33,650 nt of DNA from Lactifluus volemus (GCA_022376515.1 WTXI01000365.1:1-33650); one strand, 5' to 3'; numbered from the stretch's first letter, positions 10,232 to 21,837 are shown. The notes: generated by a model from the sequence alone, not told the origin. Program-made: numbers and translations.

Positions 10232-10338
10232 TTTATTTATCTTCTCCCAGGCGGCGCCTCTCCATGCCAGGGGGACTCGAGTGGTACTCGGGAATGAAGC
10301 TTAATGAAGGCCCAAAACTGGACCTGCTTCAATAAGCA
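10232..10338 (-). promoter_or_regulatory. Weak version of the array promoter elements, copy 4
   Basis: On the minus strand, GATAAATAAA (10232-10241) and TGCTTATTGAA (10328-10338) sit about 59-68 and 155-165 nt upstream of the ATG at 10173. Both are relaxed matches to the elements of copies 1-3. Confidence 0.35.
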
Positions 10339-11381
10339 GTCGGAAATGTCGGAAATGTCACTGTTATCGCCGTTTAGACTCGGTGTTAGGGAATAATACG
10401 GGGTTAAGAGTGTCTCGAGGCTGATGAGCCGGTGAAAAATTTCACAACGTTGCACATCAACGGGGTGTATGTTCACGATAGACCTAGCCTAGCCTGAAGT
10501 ACAGGTAATTCGACCGTGACGTCACGGTTGCTTCGGAGTGCAAGTGGCTGACTCGGAGATGCATTGCCGGAGCTACGATATGACTGAAAGGTCACCCCCG
10601 CCAAGTTACGGCACGCCTGTGTTGCACGTCGCACGCTCAATCTGACGTCAGGGTCGTGCAGTCCGTGCGTTTGCTTCAAGTTATAGCGGCAGGGGTTTGG
10701 ACGGAAAGCTGTGAAACCGGGCCGGTCCCGTGAGCGCCTCGCACGCTGGCACTGGGAGGACCGCCGACCCCCGTGAAAGTAATCGCTCACCCCACGGAAA
10801 TCAACTCGGGCCTGGACTCGGGATCGCCGCGCTTGCATTTACTACTGCACCCGTCCACATCGGGTGACGTGACACGGAATAGGGGTTGCGTCCAACTCGT
10901 CTACGACGACACCAGTATCTACTAGGGGTCGGGGATCCTATCTGAATATCAATCGTTGCTGTTACCGACGCAGGACGAGTATTACCAAGTTGCATGCAGC
11001 TGTGATCATCTGACCCTGATGAGTTGCCGCGTTTCTTTCAGGGTTTCATGCTGAGAGACTTTGCCTGATGGAGTAGGGTGCTTCTCCGGAAGCTATTGAC
11101 TCGGACATTGAATCGATCAACTGGGAGGCCCCATATCTTTGACTGCGCTCACACGTGGATCCGCCCAAGGTCGAGATAAGTCCTGCGATTCGCGGCAGCA
11201 TTATAAGGGAACACAGACATTGTTACTAGAGGATGGACGCATCAAAGCCATGAGTAATACAAGATCGACTCTATGTAACCCAATCCCAGGATTATCTTTA
11301 CAAAAGCCTTTGCCAAGGACGATATACCCAAACTTCAGCGATCCACGAAATATATGAAATGATTCTTTCTCCACCATCACT
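10339..11381. other. Intergenic stretch between copies 4 and 5
   Basis: No gene recognised. A small tandem duplication (GTCGGAAAT followed by GTCGGAAAT) is visible around 10340-10358. The remaining frames show no family resemblance. Confidence 0.4.
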
Positions 11382-12424
11382 TTACGCAACTGGAACATTG
11401 TCAATCACAGGGGATGGATTCCAGTCGGGATACAAGTCATTGTCCGTTTGCGGGAACGGTCCCTCAGTCGCCCAGAATATGTGTAGGAAAGCAGGAATAT
11501 CTTTCTGGTTGGCGGCCAACCTTGCCTCAAACTTGGAGAGCGGTATGTAAGTGACTTGCAACTTCTTTCCTGTTTTCGCTTCGTATGCTTGGAATACCTC
11601 GTTGAATGACTGTTTCAGGTTGTCGTCGTGTGTCAGACGCCTTGCGGCTGTGCCATATGATCAATTGATTACACGTACCATTGCGTCTCCCTCTATTGCG
11701 AAGGAACGATTCTTCAGTTCTTCTGGGGGTAAGTGGGTCAAGACATAAGCGAGGTATCGAGCTATGTCGGTTCTAGAGGTAAACGAGATCCCCGTATTGC
11801 CATCGCCTCCAACGGACACATGCCCACTTGTGACATCAAGGTATAGGTACCTGGGATGGGGTCAACTCCACGAACCGCTGGATAGAGGTGATGTGACACA
11901 GACGATTGCCAGAGGCCATCCGCAAATGGACCCGTATAGAACGCAGCATAAGGCAAGTCCAAATCTATCAACAGTCTCTGAATGTCGGCCTTCTCGCCGA
12001 ACACCCCCTCTGTTTCCCCTTCTGTTGCCCCTCCGAATTCCGAGGGGAGAAATAGCTGGACACCAGCCTCCTTCGCGGCCTCTATGATTATTCTCTGTAG
12101 ATCGATGACCGCCCCCGAAATCGTGCAGATGACGACGTCTATGCCAATCAGTGCGTCCCTGATAGAATCTCTGCTGGAATAATCGACCGGGACCACCCTG
12201 GCATCACCCTCGATAACCCTGTTCGACTCCTGCGCTTACCGTGGCCAATCAGTACGCGGTAAGTGAGCCTTGCCAAAAAAAAAAGATCGGACTGGGCTTA
12301 CTTGACGGGTAAGGACGACGACCTCGTCAATGGTTCCGGCAGCCTTTTCCTCCAAGAATTGACGGACGACATACATGCCAAGGTCACCGGCACCAATAAT
12401 CGCAAAGTTCTTGTATCCAGACAT
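11382..12424 (-). CDS. NmrA/isoflavone-reductase-like oxidoreductase, array copy 5
   Basis: This gene encodes 282 residues from exons 12424-12302, 12229-11904, 11850-11679 and 11609-11382. The first and third introns (72 and 69 nt) are longer than in the other copies; the first contains a T10 tract. The Rossmann motif is IIGAGDLGM, the family motif reads QLFLPSEFGG, and the candidate catalytic Lys is in GEKADIQ. The last exon ends in DNDLYPDWNPS. Exon lengths of 123, 326, 172 and 228 nt equal those of copy 1. The upstream region lacks the two elements shared by copies 1-4, so this copy is probably regulated differently. It is the array end nearest the DUF2433 gene. Confidence 0.9.
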
Positions 12425-13362
12425 AGAGTTGAAAGGTATGCGCTGGTGGGTGTCGAAAGCGCAACCGCAATCGCCTTTTCAGCTCGGAACGGCAGGCGAT
12501 GTCCAGATTGTGGCGGTGGTATCCTCCCACGCTAGCAATTCATTCTTTGATTCGGTGTCTTTCATTATCAATGACCGTCCAACTACACCTAGATGGGTAG
12601 TTGATAACTTGAATAGCCGACATTGACTGATGCTGAAGTAAGCGTCCGAACCCAACTTGGACTTGTATCTCCCGCAATGCGATGATCGGACCTTGGAATA
12701 CTCCCACCGCCGGGGTTGTGTAGAAGACGCTCGCTGTGAACAAGGGACGTGTTGCCTTAATAAAGTAAGCATGTAGCGCAATAACTGCGCAATGTATTGC
12801 CATTGGTCAATTTGACTGAGCATTGATCACGGGAGCAATACCAACTAGATAAAATGCACTCGGCGCAGACAAGTTGACAGTTTAGGGAAGATGTGTGTGA
12901 TGCCGGCACGAGCGAACGCATGGTTGACCCATTAAGATGACTGACGTCATCAATAGCATAGTCGACCATTTACTGTTATTGACCGTATTCGGAGCTGACT
13001 GTTACGGTACAGCCCACCGGCAAATAGAACTTCTGTGCAATTGCAGAGCCTCATTGTACCTTGTCAACCACCCATATATTGTGCTATAAAGCACAACCCC
13101 GACAGGAATATGGAGCGAAGAACCAAATATCCCACAGATCAGGAAGGGTCTCACGTTGATTAAGAGAGTGCGAAGCTTGAGTAGATATCAAGGACACATT
13201 GAAAATGTAAGCAACTGTAACGCTACGAAAAAAACCTAATCCCTTGACGACGGGTAAGATGTAGGATTGGCAACGGGGAGCGTGAGAAAGTGAGAAGAAG
13301 CAAACAGATAGAATTGAAGGGCGAACAACAAAAGAGAGATCGTCACAATATCATGTCCCAGC
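12425..13362. other. Intergenic stretch between the array and the DUF2433 gene
   Basis: No gene recognised. The stretch holds the presumed promoter of copy 5 and the 3' flank of the DUF2433 gene. A short inverted repeat, TTGTGC-TATAAA-GCACAA, lies near 13079-13096; with a 6-bp stem it is not strong evidence for anything. Confidence 0.4.
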
Positions 13363-15696
13363 TCATGCTTCCCCGTTCCCGTTTGTTTTCGGTGCACCCC
13401 CTCTTACTAACCCAGCAGCGGATAAGCCACGAGCGGCGAATGCTCCACGACCGCGCCCACGGCCACCACGCAAGCTACCGTAGTCGCGTGACTCGCGTTC
13501 AACTGCTCGCGACACCTCTACGAGACCGTCATTGATTTTCTGAAGGATTGAGTGTTTGAGTCATTGCCAAAACACAAGAAGGACAGAACACCGGACACAC
13601 CTCTGCGTGCTTTTCGAGCCCAGCCTTCATGGCCTCTTCTTCACCAAACTCGACATAGGCAATTTTGCGATCGCGCCCACTGTACGGGCCCGGGCCTGGG
13701 AAAGTTACTCGCGTAATCTAGACAGGATCACGTGTCAGGCTTTTCTTACTCTACAGCTTTGTGCGAAAATACGAACCCCATCCTTTGCCTCGCCAAAAAA
13801 GTTTCGCAGCTCCGTTTCTTCTGTCGGACCAGGTAGGCGCACGAAAAGTGTCCAAGGATGCCGTCGAGGCTTGCGGCTCGTTGGCGTACGGGTGCCTGTG
13901 CTATCTGTGCGCGGGCTCAGAGGACCCCCATCGGACCCCGGAGCTGATGAGCCAGCCGTGTCCAGTTCAGGTTTGGGAGGTGTTGCCGTTGCCGAGGCAT
14001 CGTCCTTCTTCTCTCCGCTGCTGCCTTCAGGAACCGCATCGCGCGACGCGTCTCTTTCGGTACGATCACGGTCACGTTCCTTGCGCTCTTTCTTCTTGGC
14101 TCTGAATTTCTCCGTCTTCTCACTTCCACGTTCCCCCTTATCCTTCTCAACAGAGCCGGGGGTAGATGCTGTCGCGGAATCACTGCCGTTCAGTTTAGCG
14201 ACAGGTGGTGTCTCTTTGCCAGATCTTGGCTCTGAAGTGGACGGTGCAGCTTGTGGGGATGATAGCGCATCAATTTCCTGTAGCGTGACCCTATCCGGAG
14301 CAGGGGCCGGGGTCGGCACCTTGTTAGGGGTATTGGATGTCGCCGTTTGGGGTGGCAATGGAGGTTTGATGGACGTTGGTGTGGGCTGAGTAGTTGGTGT
14401 TGCAGTACGACGATAGGCATAGTTAAAGCCTCGAGACAACCGTAAGAACAAGGGCACGAAGTGGGTATAGGAACTGTACCTTGGCTCTTGAGCTCTGCAC
14501 TAACACGACCCTCCTTGATGTCAAGGACCAGCGAACCATATGCTGCATCGCATAGATTCCAGTTCCAACAGTTCTTCCACGCAGGGTCCTCAGTTGCAGG
14601 GGGACCACCCCCAGGAGCGGGATGACCTATGGCCAACGGTACACGGTCAACAACGGCCAACGCCTTGTCAAGTAGGACACGTTGCTGGTCATCAATGACG
14701 GCATTAACTTGAGATTTGACGGTGTCCCAAACTCGATAAAACGCATCCTTTCCTGCACGTAACTTACTCCTGAAGGCATCGTAGTCAGCCTGGACGCTGA
14801 ACTCGTTCCATGAAGAAGCGTAACGGAAGTGAAGGCCAGCCGAAACGGTAAGGTCGGCTTTGAGGAAAAGGCCGAGAGATGTGAGGATACCCTCACGGCC
14901 GGGGCTGGCGTGTGTAACGAGGAGGCGAGTTTCTGTAGGGTCATAAACGCGTTGCGCGGTATCGACGAGCTCGCCAATTTGGAGAGCGGTAGTCCAGATG
15001 GTTCCATTTCCGCCGGCGATCGTTGCATTGCCCTCTCCATTATCGAACATCTTGTGAGGAACATAGGCTCCGCCCAGGCCGAGAAGTCGAAGCTTGATGC
15101 CACCGATGTCGAGACAGCGGGTGGTGGCTTCGTCAAGGAGGTGTAGGTTCTCAATGTCGTAAGCGCCAGTGCGCAGCTTTTCGAGTAAGAGAATATCCTC
15201 GCATGCGCCTGATATAGTGAAAACTGGGACCTGCAGCTTGATTTGGCCGGATAATAGGAGGGGGAATTCGGACAACATGGAGATGGTAAGAGTTTGGCGA
15301 ATGGTGGCGAGTGAATTCTCAGGGGAGAGCAAGTGCTGGCGTTGCGCACTGGGTATTAGAGGAGAGTACATTGTGAGGTGACGGAGAGTTCGATCATGTA
15401 TGCGCTCGACACTTGATGCCTCTGATGAGAGACGAGTGATCAGCGTGAGGGGGGGAATAAAAGAGGTGATTGGGCGGACCAAAGAAACCAAAGTCCCCCG
15501 TGTGAATGACCGCTTTTGCATCTACTTCGCGTGCACGGTCGTTCAAGGCAGAGAGATGACCACGAATATCGGCAATACAGAGTATTCTGCCATGGATGGT
15601 GTCTATAACTTTTGTCTGGGTGTTGACCTGGTGAGGCCGAGGACTGGGACCAGGCCGGGTTGAAGTGGAGGCCGGACGGGAGGTTGGTTGCTGCAT
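13363..15696 (-). CDS. DUF2433 phosphoesterase-like protein with C-terminal RRM and RG-rich tail
   Basis: The spliced product is 701 residues from five exons: 15696-15480, 15421-14480, 14429-13755, 13695-13601 and 13539-13363. Introns are 58, 50, 59 and 61 nt, all GT-AG, and the frame is continuous. The N-terminal part resembles the fungal DUF2433 family, related to calcineurin-like metallophosphoesterases: ILCIADIRGHLSALN (about 38-52) and HTGDFGFF (65-72) match its first metal-binding blocks, and LLVTHASPGREG lies further on. In the first block the usual D-x-H is D-I-R, as in this family, so phosphatase activity is uncertain. A charged, low-complexity linker rich in Pro, Thr, Ser and Lys/Glu leads to an RNA-recognition motif split between exons: WTLFVRLPG as RNP2-like and RKIAYVEF as RNP1. 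The tail is RG-rich (RGGRGRGRG). Together these suggest a role near RNA, which is inference. The start was chosen because it opens the frame containing the phosphoesterase motif. Confidence 0.85.
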
Positions 15697-17150
15697 TGTA
15701 GAGGTTTTTTTTAAGAGAGAAAGGTGGGTATACCAACAGCGACGAGGAGGGCGGGCGGAGGGGGTCAAGACAAAAACAGGCCCAAAAACGCGCGTTGGTG
15801 GGATTTGTTTGTTGCTGGGTCATCGGCCAACCACGACCCCTCGGCTTTAGCCGCGCGATTAACTTTAACTACTCAATCTCACTCCCACTGCTCTCCACCG
15901 TCGATGATTCTAATTCTCTACCTCAAAGGTACCAGGGATGTCGTCCAGAGACATCCCGAGTAATGAGTAATGGCACCCGGCATGGCTGTAGTACGGCGAG
16001 GCGACGCAGTTGAGAAAACTACGTTAGCTGCGGTGACTTTCCTTTTCATAGCATCTCAGGACTGCGCCAAGAAGCAGAAACACGCCGCAACACCTGTCAG
16101 GGTACCGGGCGTAATTGCCAGTATATCCGTGAAGCGTAGTGTCTCGTGGTCACTTGCGCCCGATTAGAGCGTCCAAGCTTTGTACTGTCATGACCACGTT
16201 GCTAAATAATTGTATCAACCCCGCGAGCGGCTGCCACATGTAGCTGGTAACTGGACGCCTCGACCGTGATTTAGGTGCGTCTGGGCCGCGGTCCAATCAG
16301 GCGAGGCGCCAATACGACGGATAACGCAACTGACCCTCGAGTGTATTTGTCGCGTGCCGAACCTTCTTGATCGTCGTGCGAATGTACTGAGGGTCAACTT
16401 TTGATGAGGTTCGGTCGCAGCCCTGCATCTGGTAAACTTGGTGCCGCCTGAGCGTCGGCAGAATATCGCGAAACACGAGTCTTCTGGCCTAGCCTTGCCT
16501 CGTGGGTGGAGGCCTCCACGTGCATGTAGCTGGGCTGGGCTGATCAGTTTAATGTACAGGTACCCGCCATCCCAATCTTGGCTGCCAGTTCTGTCAGAGT
16601 CCTTTCTTATTAGGTCAACAAACAAGCCGAGCAACCCTTGCTCCCATATGTCCAACTTTCACTTCCTTCAGTTGTACCTATGTCTTCAACCAATGACACA
16701 GCCATCTCTCATCTGCAGGCTATCCTGGTATCGCACTAGTTAGATATCTTAAACATATGGGGTGAGATCTCCAGAGGGACCGATTCACCGCAGATCCAAC
16801 GAATGCTGCGACTCGGAGATGCCTATCTTGGGTGTACTCGAGAATCGAGCTGAGAAGTTCAACAAGTTCGGGAAGGACGATTCTACATTGAACCGGTAAA
16901 TTTTGTCTTGCATGGTGATCGATTTACCAAAGTCCTTAAAGAGATTGCCATTGCCAGTGTTAATTAAGTATCATGTCGGAGGTCGTTTGTTCGTTCGGAT
17001 GACTGTTTCCCTCCCAGACCACCCGCAAAAATAATCGTTTTCGGTATTCTCACCGTACATATTACTTTCCCTGCAGTTTCCAAACGAACGGAAAGTGGGG
17101 AACATAGATTGAGCGCTCGAGGCAATGCAAGGTGAGATATATACTCCTTA
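15697..17150. other. Gene-poor stretch 5' of the DUF2433 gene
   Basis: This contains the presumed promoter of the DUF2433 gene. I see no frame with recognisable domains and no RNA gene. Confidence 0.4.
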
Positions 17151-17198
17151 ACGATGAACTTCGTTGTAAACTTAAGGACATCATCTCAAATGCTCGAT

Positions 17199-17600
17199 TC
17201 AACTACAATCTATGCACACTTGTGCGGGCCAATTGGTGACACAAAGTTTCTGGTTGAGCATGGTACAGATCCAGTTGCCAAGGCCCAATGTAGGTTGAAG
17301 CCGATCTTGTACAGATGAAAGTTGCACCTTCAAATACATCGGCGAGGCTCGGCGAGGTCGCACACGGCATGAACAAATGGCACCTTGAAGTGTGCTTGTT
17401 GATGTGATGCTCCCAGTCTGCACTTCCAATTCATCGATGTAGTCAATCCAATCGGTGGGAGTGCGCATATGAGTATAGGGGCTGGGAGCTATTGTTGGGC
17501 GGGGTTGACTCGGTTGAGACGACACTTGTGATCCATCGCTAGGAATTAAGGGAACTACAGGAAACCACTGCTGACTTTGGGAGTACACGTGAGAAACCAA
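17199..17600 (-). CDS. Weak candidate small protein, unrecognised
   Basis: A 133-codon frame begins with a Ser/Gln/Pro-rich stretch and then THMRTPTDWIDYIDELEVQT, which has a protein-like composition. No family is recognised and no splice partner is obvious. It may be a real small gene, a transposon remnant in a CpG-poor block, or chance. Confidence 0.15.
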   Translation of the reverse strand: MVSHVYSQSQQWFPVVPLIPSDGSQVSSQPSQPRPTIAPSPYTHMRTPTDWIDYIDELEVQTGSITSTSTLQGAICSCRVRPRRASPMYLKVQLSSVQDRLQPTLGLGNWICTMLNQKLCVTNWPAQVCIDCS

Positions 17601-18110
17601 GTTATTTGCGGCTTATATAGCCAAGGGAAAATCTTCGAGATGACTTTTGTCGTCCAGCTGGAGAAGTGTGGACAAGCAGGCTTGCGCGAGTATAGTATGT
17701 GCAGATCGTATGTGAACGTGGAAATGGGAAACAATGTTCGACATTTGAGGCTCCAGCTAGTCTGGCAGTACAGTTTGTGTGAGCTCCAGATGCCCCTTTC
17801 ACGCTGCTGCATACAACAGTTTAAGGTATGTGCTGCCAATGGTGTTGATGTCTAATCATGTCTTCAAGTTGTGGGAGTATACTGATGAGACATTTGCTGT
17901 CTCATTAGTAAAGCTGCAAAGTGTGGGACAATACAGTAGGAGTGGATGAGGGCACTCAGTGGAGGGCATGCAGGATTGTTGCTGATCTTTATCATGACGT
18001 TGTGTATTCTGATGAAGTGTAATTGTCTCTTGTCTAAGAAACATTTGCCATGCGAAGGGTGGTCGCTTCTCAGATGTATGTTGACAGGCGAACAAATCGG
18101 TCGTCGGATA
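17600..18110. other. Relatively CpG-poor block with hairpin
   Basis: By eye this block has fewer CG dinucleotides and more TG/CA than its surroundings, a pattern expected after long-term cytosine methylation and deamination of repeats. It includes a 12-bp stem with a 5-nt loop at 17881-17909 (ACTGATGAGACA / TGTCTCATTAGT), whose only non-Watson-Crick position is a C-to-T change. No intact element is recognised. Confidence 0.35.
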
Positions 18111-19817
18111 TAAAACCAATTCGCCAACCGATACAGGTCCTGGCTGCAGTAATGGCGAGCTTGTAAATCTCGCGTGACGAAAACATAGGAGTTAGGAGGA
18201 TGTGAGACGCTCTGTGTACAGAGTAATCATGTGGACACGACGTGTTGCGGAGAAAGTTCCAGACAAATATACGCTTTGTATTGTATGGGCCCCCCGCTTG
18301 AGATCAGGAAGGTCCAGGGGGCGCGAGCGCCGACACCTCAGGGCCCCGCCAGTGTACCCACAGCCATGGCGCATCGTGGAACTTGTTAGTGCATCAACTT
18401 GCAGTTGTGTCGCAGGCGAGCTGATATAATGAGGTGGAAGAGTCAATGCGCATGTTTCTGGTTCTTCCCATTGATGTTCTGTAGTAGGCAATTGGAAATT
18501 AAGGGAACCTCGTCGAGATGGCCTATAGCATACCGCAAGGGAAACGTGGAAGTCTTTTCAGACGACACATTGACTTTCGCTGTTTTGCTAGCCTGGAACT
18601 TGACAGGCATAATGTACGCACTGCCGTCGACGAGTACTTACGACCTGTGAACACATGATTCGTAAGGACACTGTTTCACTCGTCGGTCGGACCGCGTGTT
18701 CGTGGCTTCTTGTTACAGAAAGATTTTGATGACCTGCCACTGGCAGTGTTTCGTTTCAGGGTTATCTCACGGACTATACACAGTGTCGAGTAGAGGCTCG
18801 GGTGCAAATACATTCACACACTTGTCTGCCAGCTTCGGCTTCGTGGCCGGGCTTGGGAAATAGTACTGTACCCGTGGAAAAGTTCCGGCGGACTGCAAAT
18901 CCTGGTAAAATGTGTCGCATATATCCTTTTCCGCCAGGGGGAACCGCGGCCCTGATCCAAAGAAAGGCGGTTCGCGGACATACACCTCAACCGGAGAGTG
19001 GGGGTCTCAACCGTCAACGAGAAAGAGCAGAGAATCTTCTTGTGGGCCGATGCATGTCTCTGGGTCACCCCCCGAAACGAAACTGATGAATGGCCACGAA
19101 AAAGAAAGCAGTGTTTGTTGAAGGGATATACAGTGGTAAAATAGGGATAAATTGATACCCAAGCTCACTGAAAGTTAATTAATCATTTTGATGAGCCGAC
19201 AGTCAATTAGCTGAACGGCGCCGTGCCTATGAGGAGTTAAGGCGATGATGTTCGTTTGTGTGGCACTCTATTGCCGCGATGTAACTTGGTACAATGTCTC
19301 GAGACGATCCCAGAGATGTATTATTATCACAAATAATGAGGCCCAGTGAATAGAATGTTACTGGTTCGAAAAAAAGACTTTTGCTTGTGAAGCACGTCAA
19401 GAGCGAGCTGAATGGTTACGGATGTTAATCGGCTTTCTCGCAGCGAGATTCCGGAGCCGCCGTGGCGGGAGGCAAACGCCGTGGCGGGCCGAAAGAGTGC
19501 CGAACGAGAATCGCTCCGCTTGGATTCCAAGGGGCCGCGTTCGCTCGCCGTGACTGTTCCTAGTTAGCCGCCGGCAGTGAGAAGAAGCGCTCAACGTCCA
19601 ACAAGATTCGAGTCCAGCGCTGTTGATTTCAACAACATTACTCAAATTCCGCCCCTTCCACAAACTCGCAGCGACCCGCCTTTGGCTATTTCCGGTCTCT
19701 CGCTTTCCATTCCGTCCTTCGCTCCCGTCCTCCTCTTTCTAGCGGTCTCCCCTATTTTATCTTTCTTCTCTATAGAGCAGGCTCTCTTCCAACTCGGTTG
19801 CAGACTCGTTTGGAAAA
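18111..19817. other. Gene-poor stretch upstream of the Zn-cluster gene
   Basis: No gene recognised. A 72-codon minus-strand frame at 18767-18985 has a plausible composition but no family resemblance or supporting context. The final part (about 19600-19817) is the presumed promoter and leader of the next gene and is pyrimidine-rich, as fungal promoters often are. Confidence 0.35.
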
Positions 19818-21133
19818 ATGGCCGCTCCCGCACTCGACTCGAGAAACTTACATCGCATCGACTCCGAATTGGGTTTTCTTGAGGGGACCTTGTCTCTCCA
19901 ACCCGAAAGCAAGCCTGAGCATCTCCGCGAATGGGTTGTTTGGCTGCATGATATGGAGAAACAATGGGTGAGTCTTTTTCCATCGCCTCATGACTGTCTC
20001 CTATTCCTGATGGCGTCACCTTTGTTCGTCCTCAGAACGAATACCGTGGCATACTCAAGAGCGTTGGTTTTCAAAATGCCCCGGCCGGAGAGCTCCTCGA
20101 CAGGGAGAAGAGGATCTTGAGTCGCAAAAAGGAGGCGGAAATAATTTATGACCGGCTCCGCGAGTCCGTAGAGGCTTTGAGAGGACCTGACCAACCAGCT
20201 TCCGCGCCGGAGGCCACCGGAGACATAGACTACCAAGCTATGGTGAATGACCACACAAGCACGGACGCTGAGGGCGAACCCGACACGACTGCGTCTGCAC
20301 CTGCGATTGTCACTGAAAAGCCCAATGGGGAAAGGGCCCAAAAAAAGGAAGTTGATGGCGAGAGCAAAGTAAAGGCTAGTCCAGCTCCAGAAGTGAGTAC
20401 CATCGCTTTCTCGGTCGTTGCTGTTCTGACTCTGAAAATCGGTCTCAAGGAGAACGATGAACTTCAGGTCAGTAATTCCTCAAGTATTCTGCCGAGATGG
20501 TTCTAAACCATGCCCCTAGGAAGAAGAACTCGCTGAGGGCGTTAGGAGACGACCGGTCCCTTGTGAATTATGTGCTCGTCGAAATCGCAGCTGTGTTGGC
20601 AAAGAAGGGCGTGCCTGCCTTCCTTGCAAGGAGCGCCGCGTTGCATGCTCACACGTTGCAAAGCCGCGCAAGGACGTCACGGCTGGCTCGCCAGAGTCCG
20701 AACCTCAAGTACCCGACACACGCGCTCCGCATCCCTTCAAGCGGCCGCGCCCTTCAGCTATGGAGGCTCGCCCAGTCGCCCCATCTTCCAGTGCTGGCCC
20801 GGCCGCGCAGGCAGGAGCGAGGACACTGAAGCGCAAGGTGAGCCGCGGCCGGGTATCCGTGGCCTGCCTACGCCTGGCGGCAAACGGGTGCGTGTCGATC
20901 GAAACGAGGACAGCGAAGGGGACCCGTTTGGCAGTGATGACGAGGAGTTCATGGAGGCCGCACGTGCAGCAAGGGCATCTACAGGTTGGGACAGAGAGGC
21001 CGAAGTGGAGTACACAGGTGCCTTGTCTCCCGAAGATAGTGCTCGTGTCTTGGGCCGAATACGTGCACTAGAGGAGAAGGCGAGAGACATCGTGGGTGAG
21101 ATATCTGCCCTTAAAACCTACTTTTTGCACTGA
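19818..21133 (+). CDS. Zn(II)2Cys6-type zinc cluster protein
   Basis: Predicted exons are 19818-19967, 20036-20392, 20450-20467, 20520-20837 and 20909-21133, about 355 residues. The fourth exon encodes a cluster with spacing C-x2-C-x6-C-x7-C-x2-C-x6-C (about residues 190-217), the pattern of fungal binuclear zinc clusters. Downstream are basic stretches (KPRKD, FKRPRPS) and an acidic segment (SDDEEF), and the C-terminus (LGRIRALEEKARDIV) could form a short coiled coil. The N-terminal 170 residues are not recognised. The DNA-binding role is inferred from the cluster; no fungal-specific transcription-factor middle domain is present. Two points are open. The 57-nt intron at 20393-20449 is in frame and could be retained. 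The switch of frame around 20838-20908 may be a GC-rich intron or a one-base sequence error. Confidence 0.7.
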
Positions 21134-21837
21134 GGTGAGATGCCAATTGACATCAGCTTTACAAGTTGATCTCATATGCTCAGATTTATTTGGTGTATAT
21201 GACATTTAGGATTGAACTTTCGTGTATCTATATTTTTCATGTAATCAAAGGTATCATAAGAATCATAACGCTCTCTAGTTCATACCAGTAGTGTCTGTCA
21301 ACTTGTTTTGGGTGGATCAAATAGAAGATGGAATATATTGGGAGAGTGTGGTGCATGTCATAAAGTTCATACAGTAAAGGAAACTGCTGGCCCCATTTGA
21401 CCGACTGAAGAGGCTGGAGGATCCTATCCACATCATGGACATTACCTTGTCCTTAACTAAAAGCATTCATCTTTTAAGCTGAGTACATCTTTGTATGATT
21501 ATGTATGCAGAATTGGGCTCTTGTAATCTTAGGAAGGTGGCTGCTTGAGGTGGCAAAACCACAAATAGACCTCTATATAACAAATATGAACACACAATGA
21601 GATTTTAAGTGTCTGACAATATAGCCTCTAACATGGCAACCTTCACCTTGAAAGGACTGGTTTCACACTTCTGTTAGCTTTTGAAAATATTTTTGTGGCA
21701 GATAGTTCAACATATCACATGATGTGGTGTGATAGGCCCCTATCACGTAATCAAGGGGTTTCAATTATGTAGGTTCTTGCTCCAAACCTTACTTAACTAG
21801 AAAATGCCTTCCTAATGAGGCTTTTAAACTTCTGCTA
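21134..21837. other. CpG-depleted AT-rich intergenic block
   Basis: Only a handful of CG dinucleotides are visible in about 700 bases, against a CpG-rich background in neighbouring genes. The block contains a perfect 7-bp inverted repeat, GTGATAG-GCCC-CTATCAC (21729-21746). No transposase, integrase or terminal repeat is recognised. The depletion runs on into the start of the next reading frame, to about 22040. Confidence 0.5.

Noticed and set aside
13079..13096. The palindrome TTGTGC-TATAAA-GCACAA as an operator or terminator
   Set aside because: Only a 6-bp stem and not positioned convincingly relative to a gene end or start.
14627..15349. A long frame (240 codons) inside the DUF2433 gene
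   Set aside because: It is an alternative-frame shadow; the overlapping frame carries the family motifs and correct splicing.
10350..16825. Shared GACTCGGAGATGC at about 10551 and about 16809 as a dispersed repeat
   Set aside because: Only 13 identical bases with no extension on either side; could be chance.
18767..18985. A 72-codon minus-strand frame with a protein-like composition
   Set aside because: No family recognised and no neighbouring exon with compatible splice sites; not enough to call a gene.
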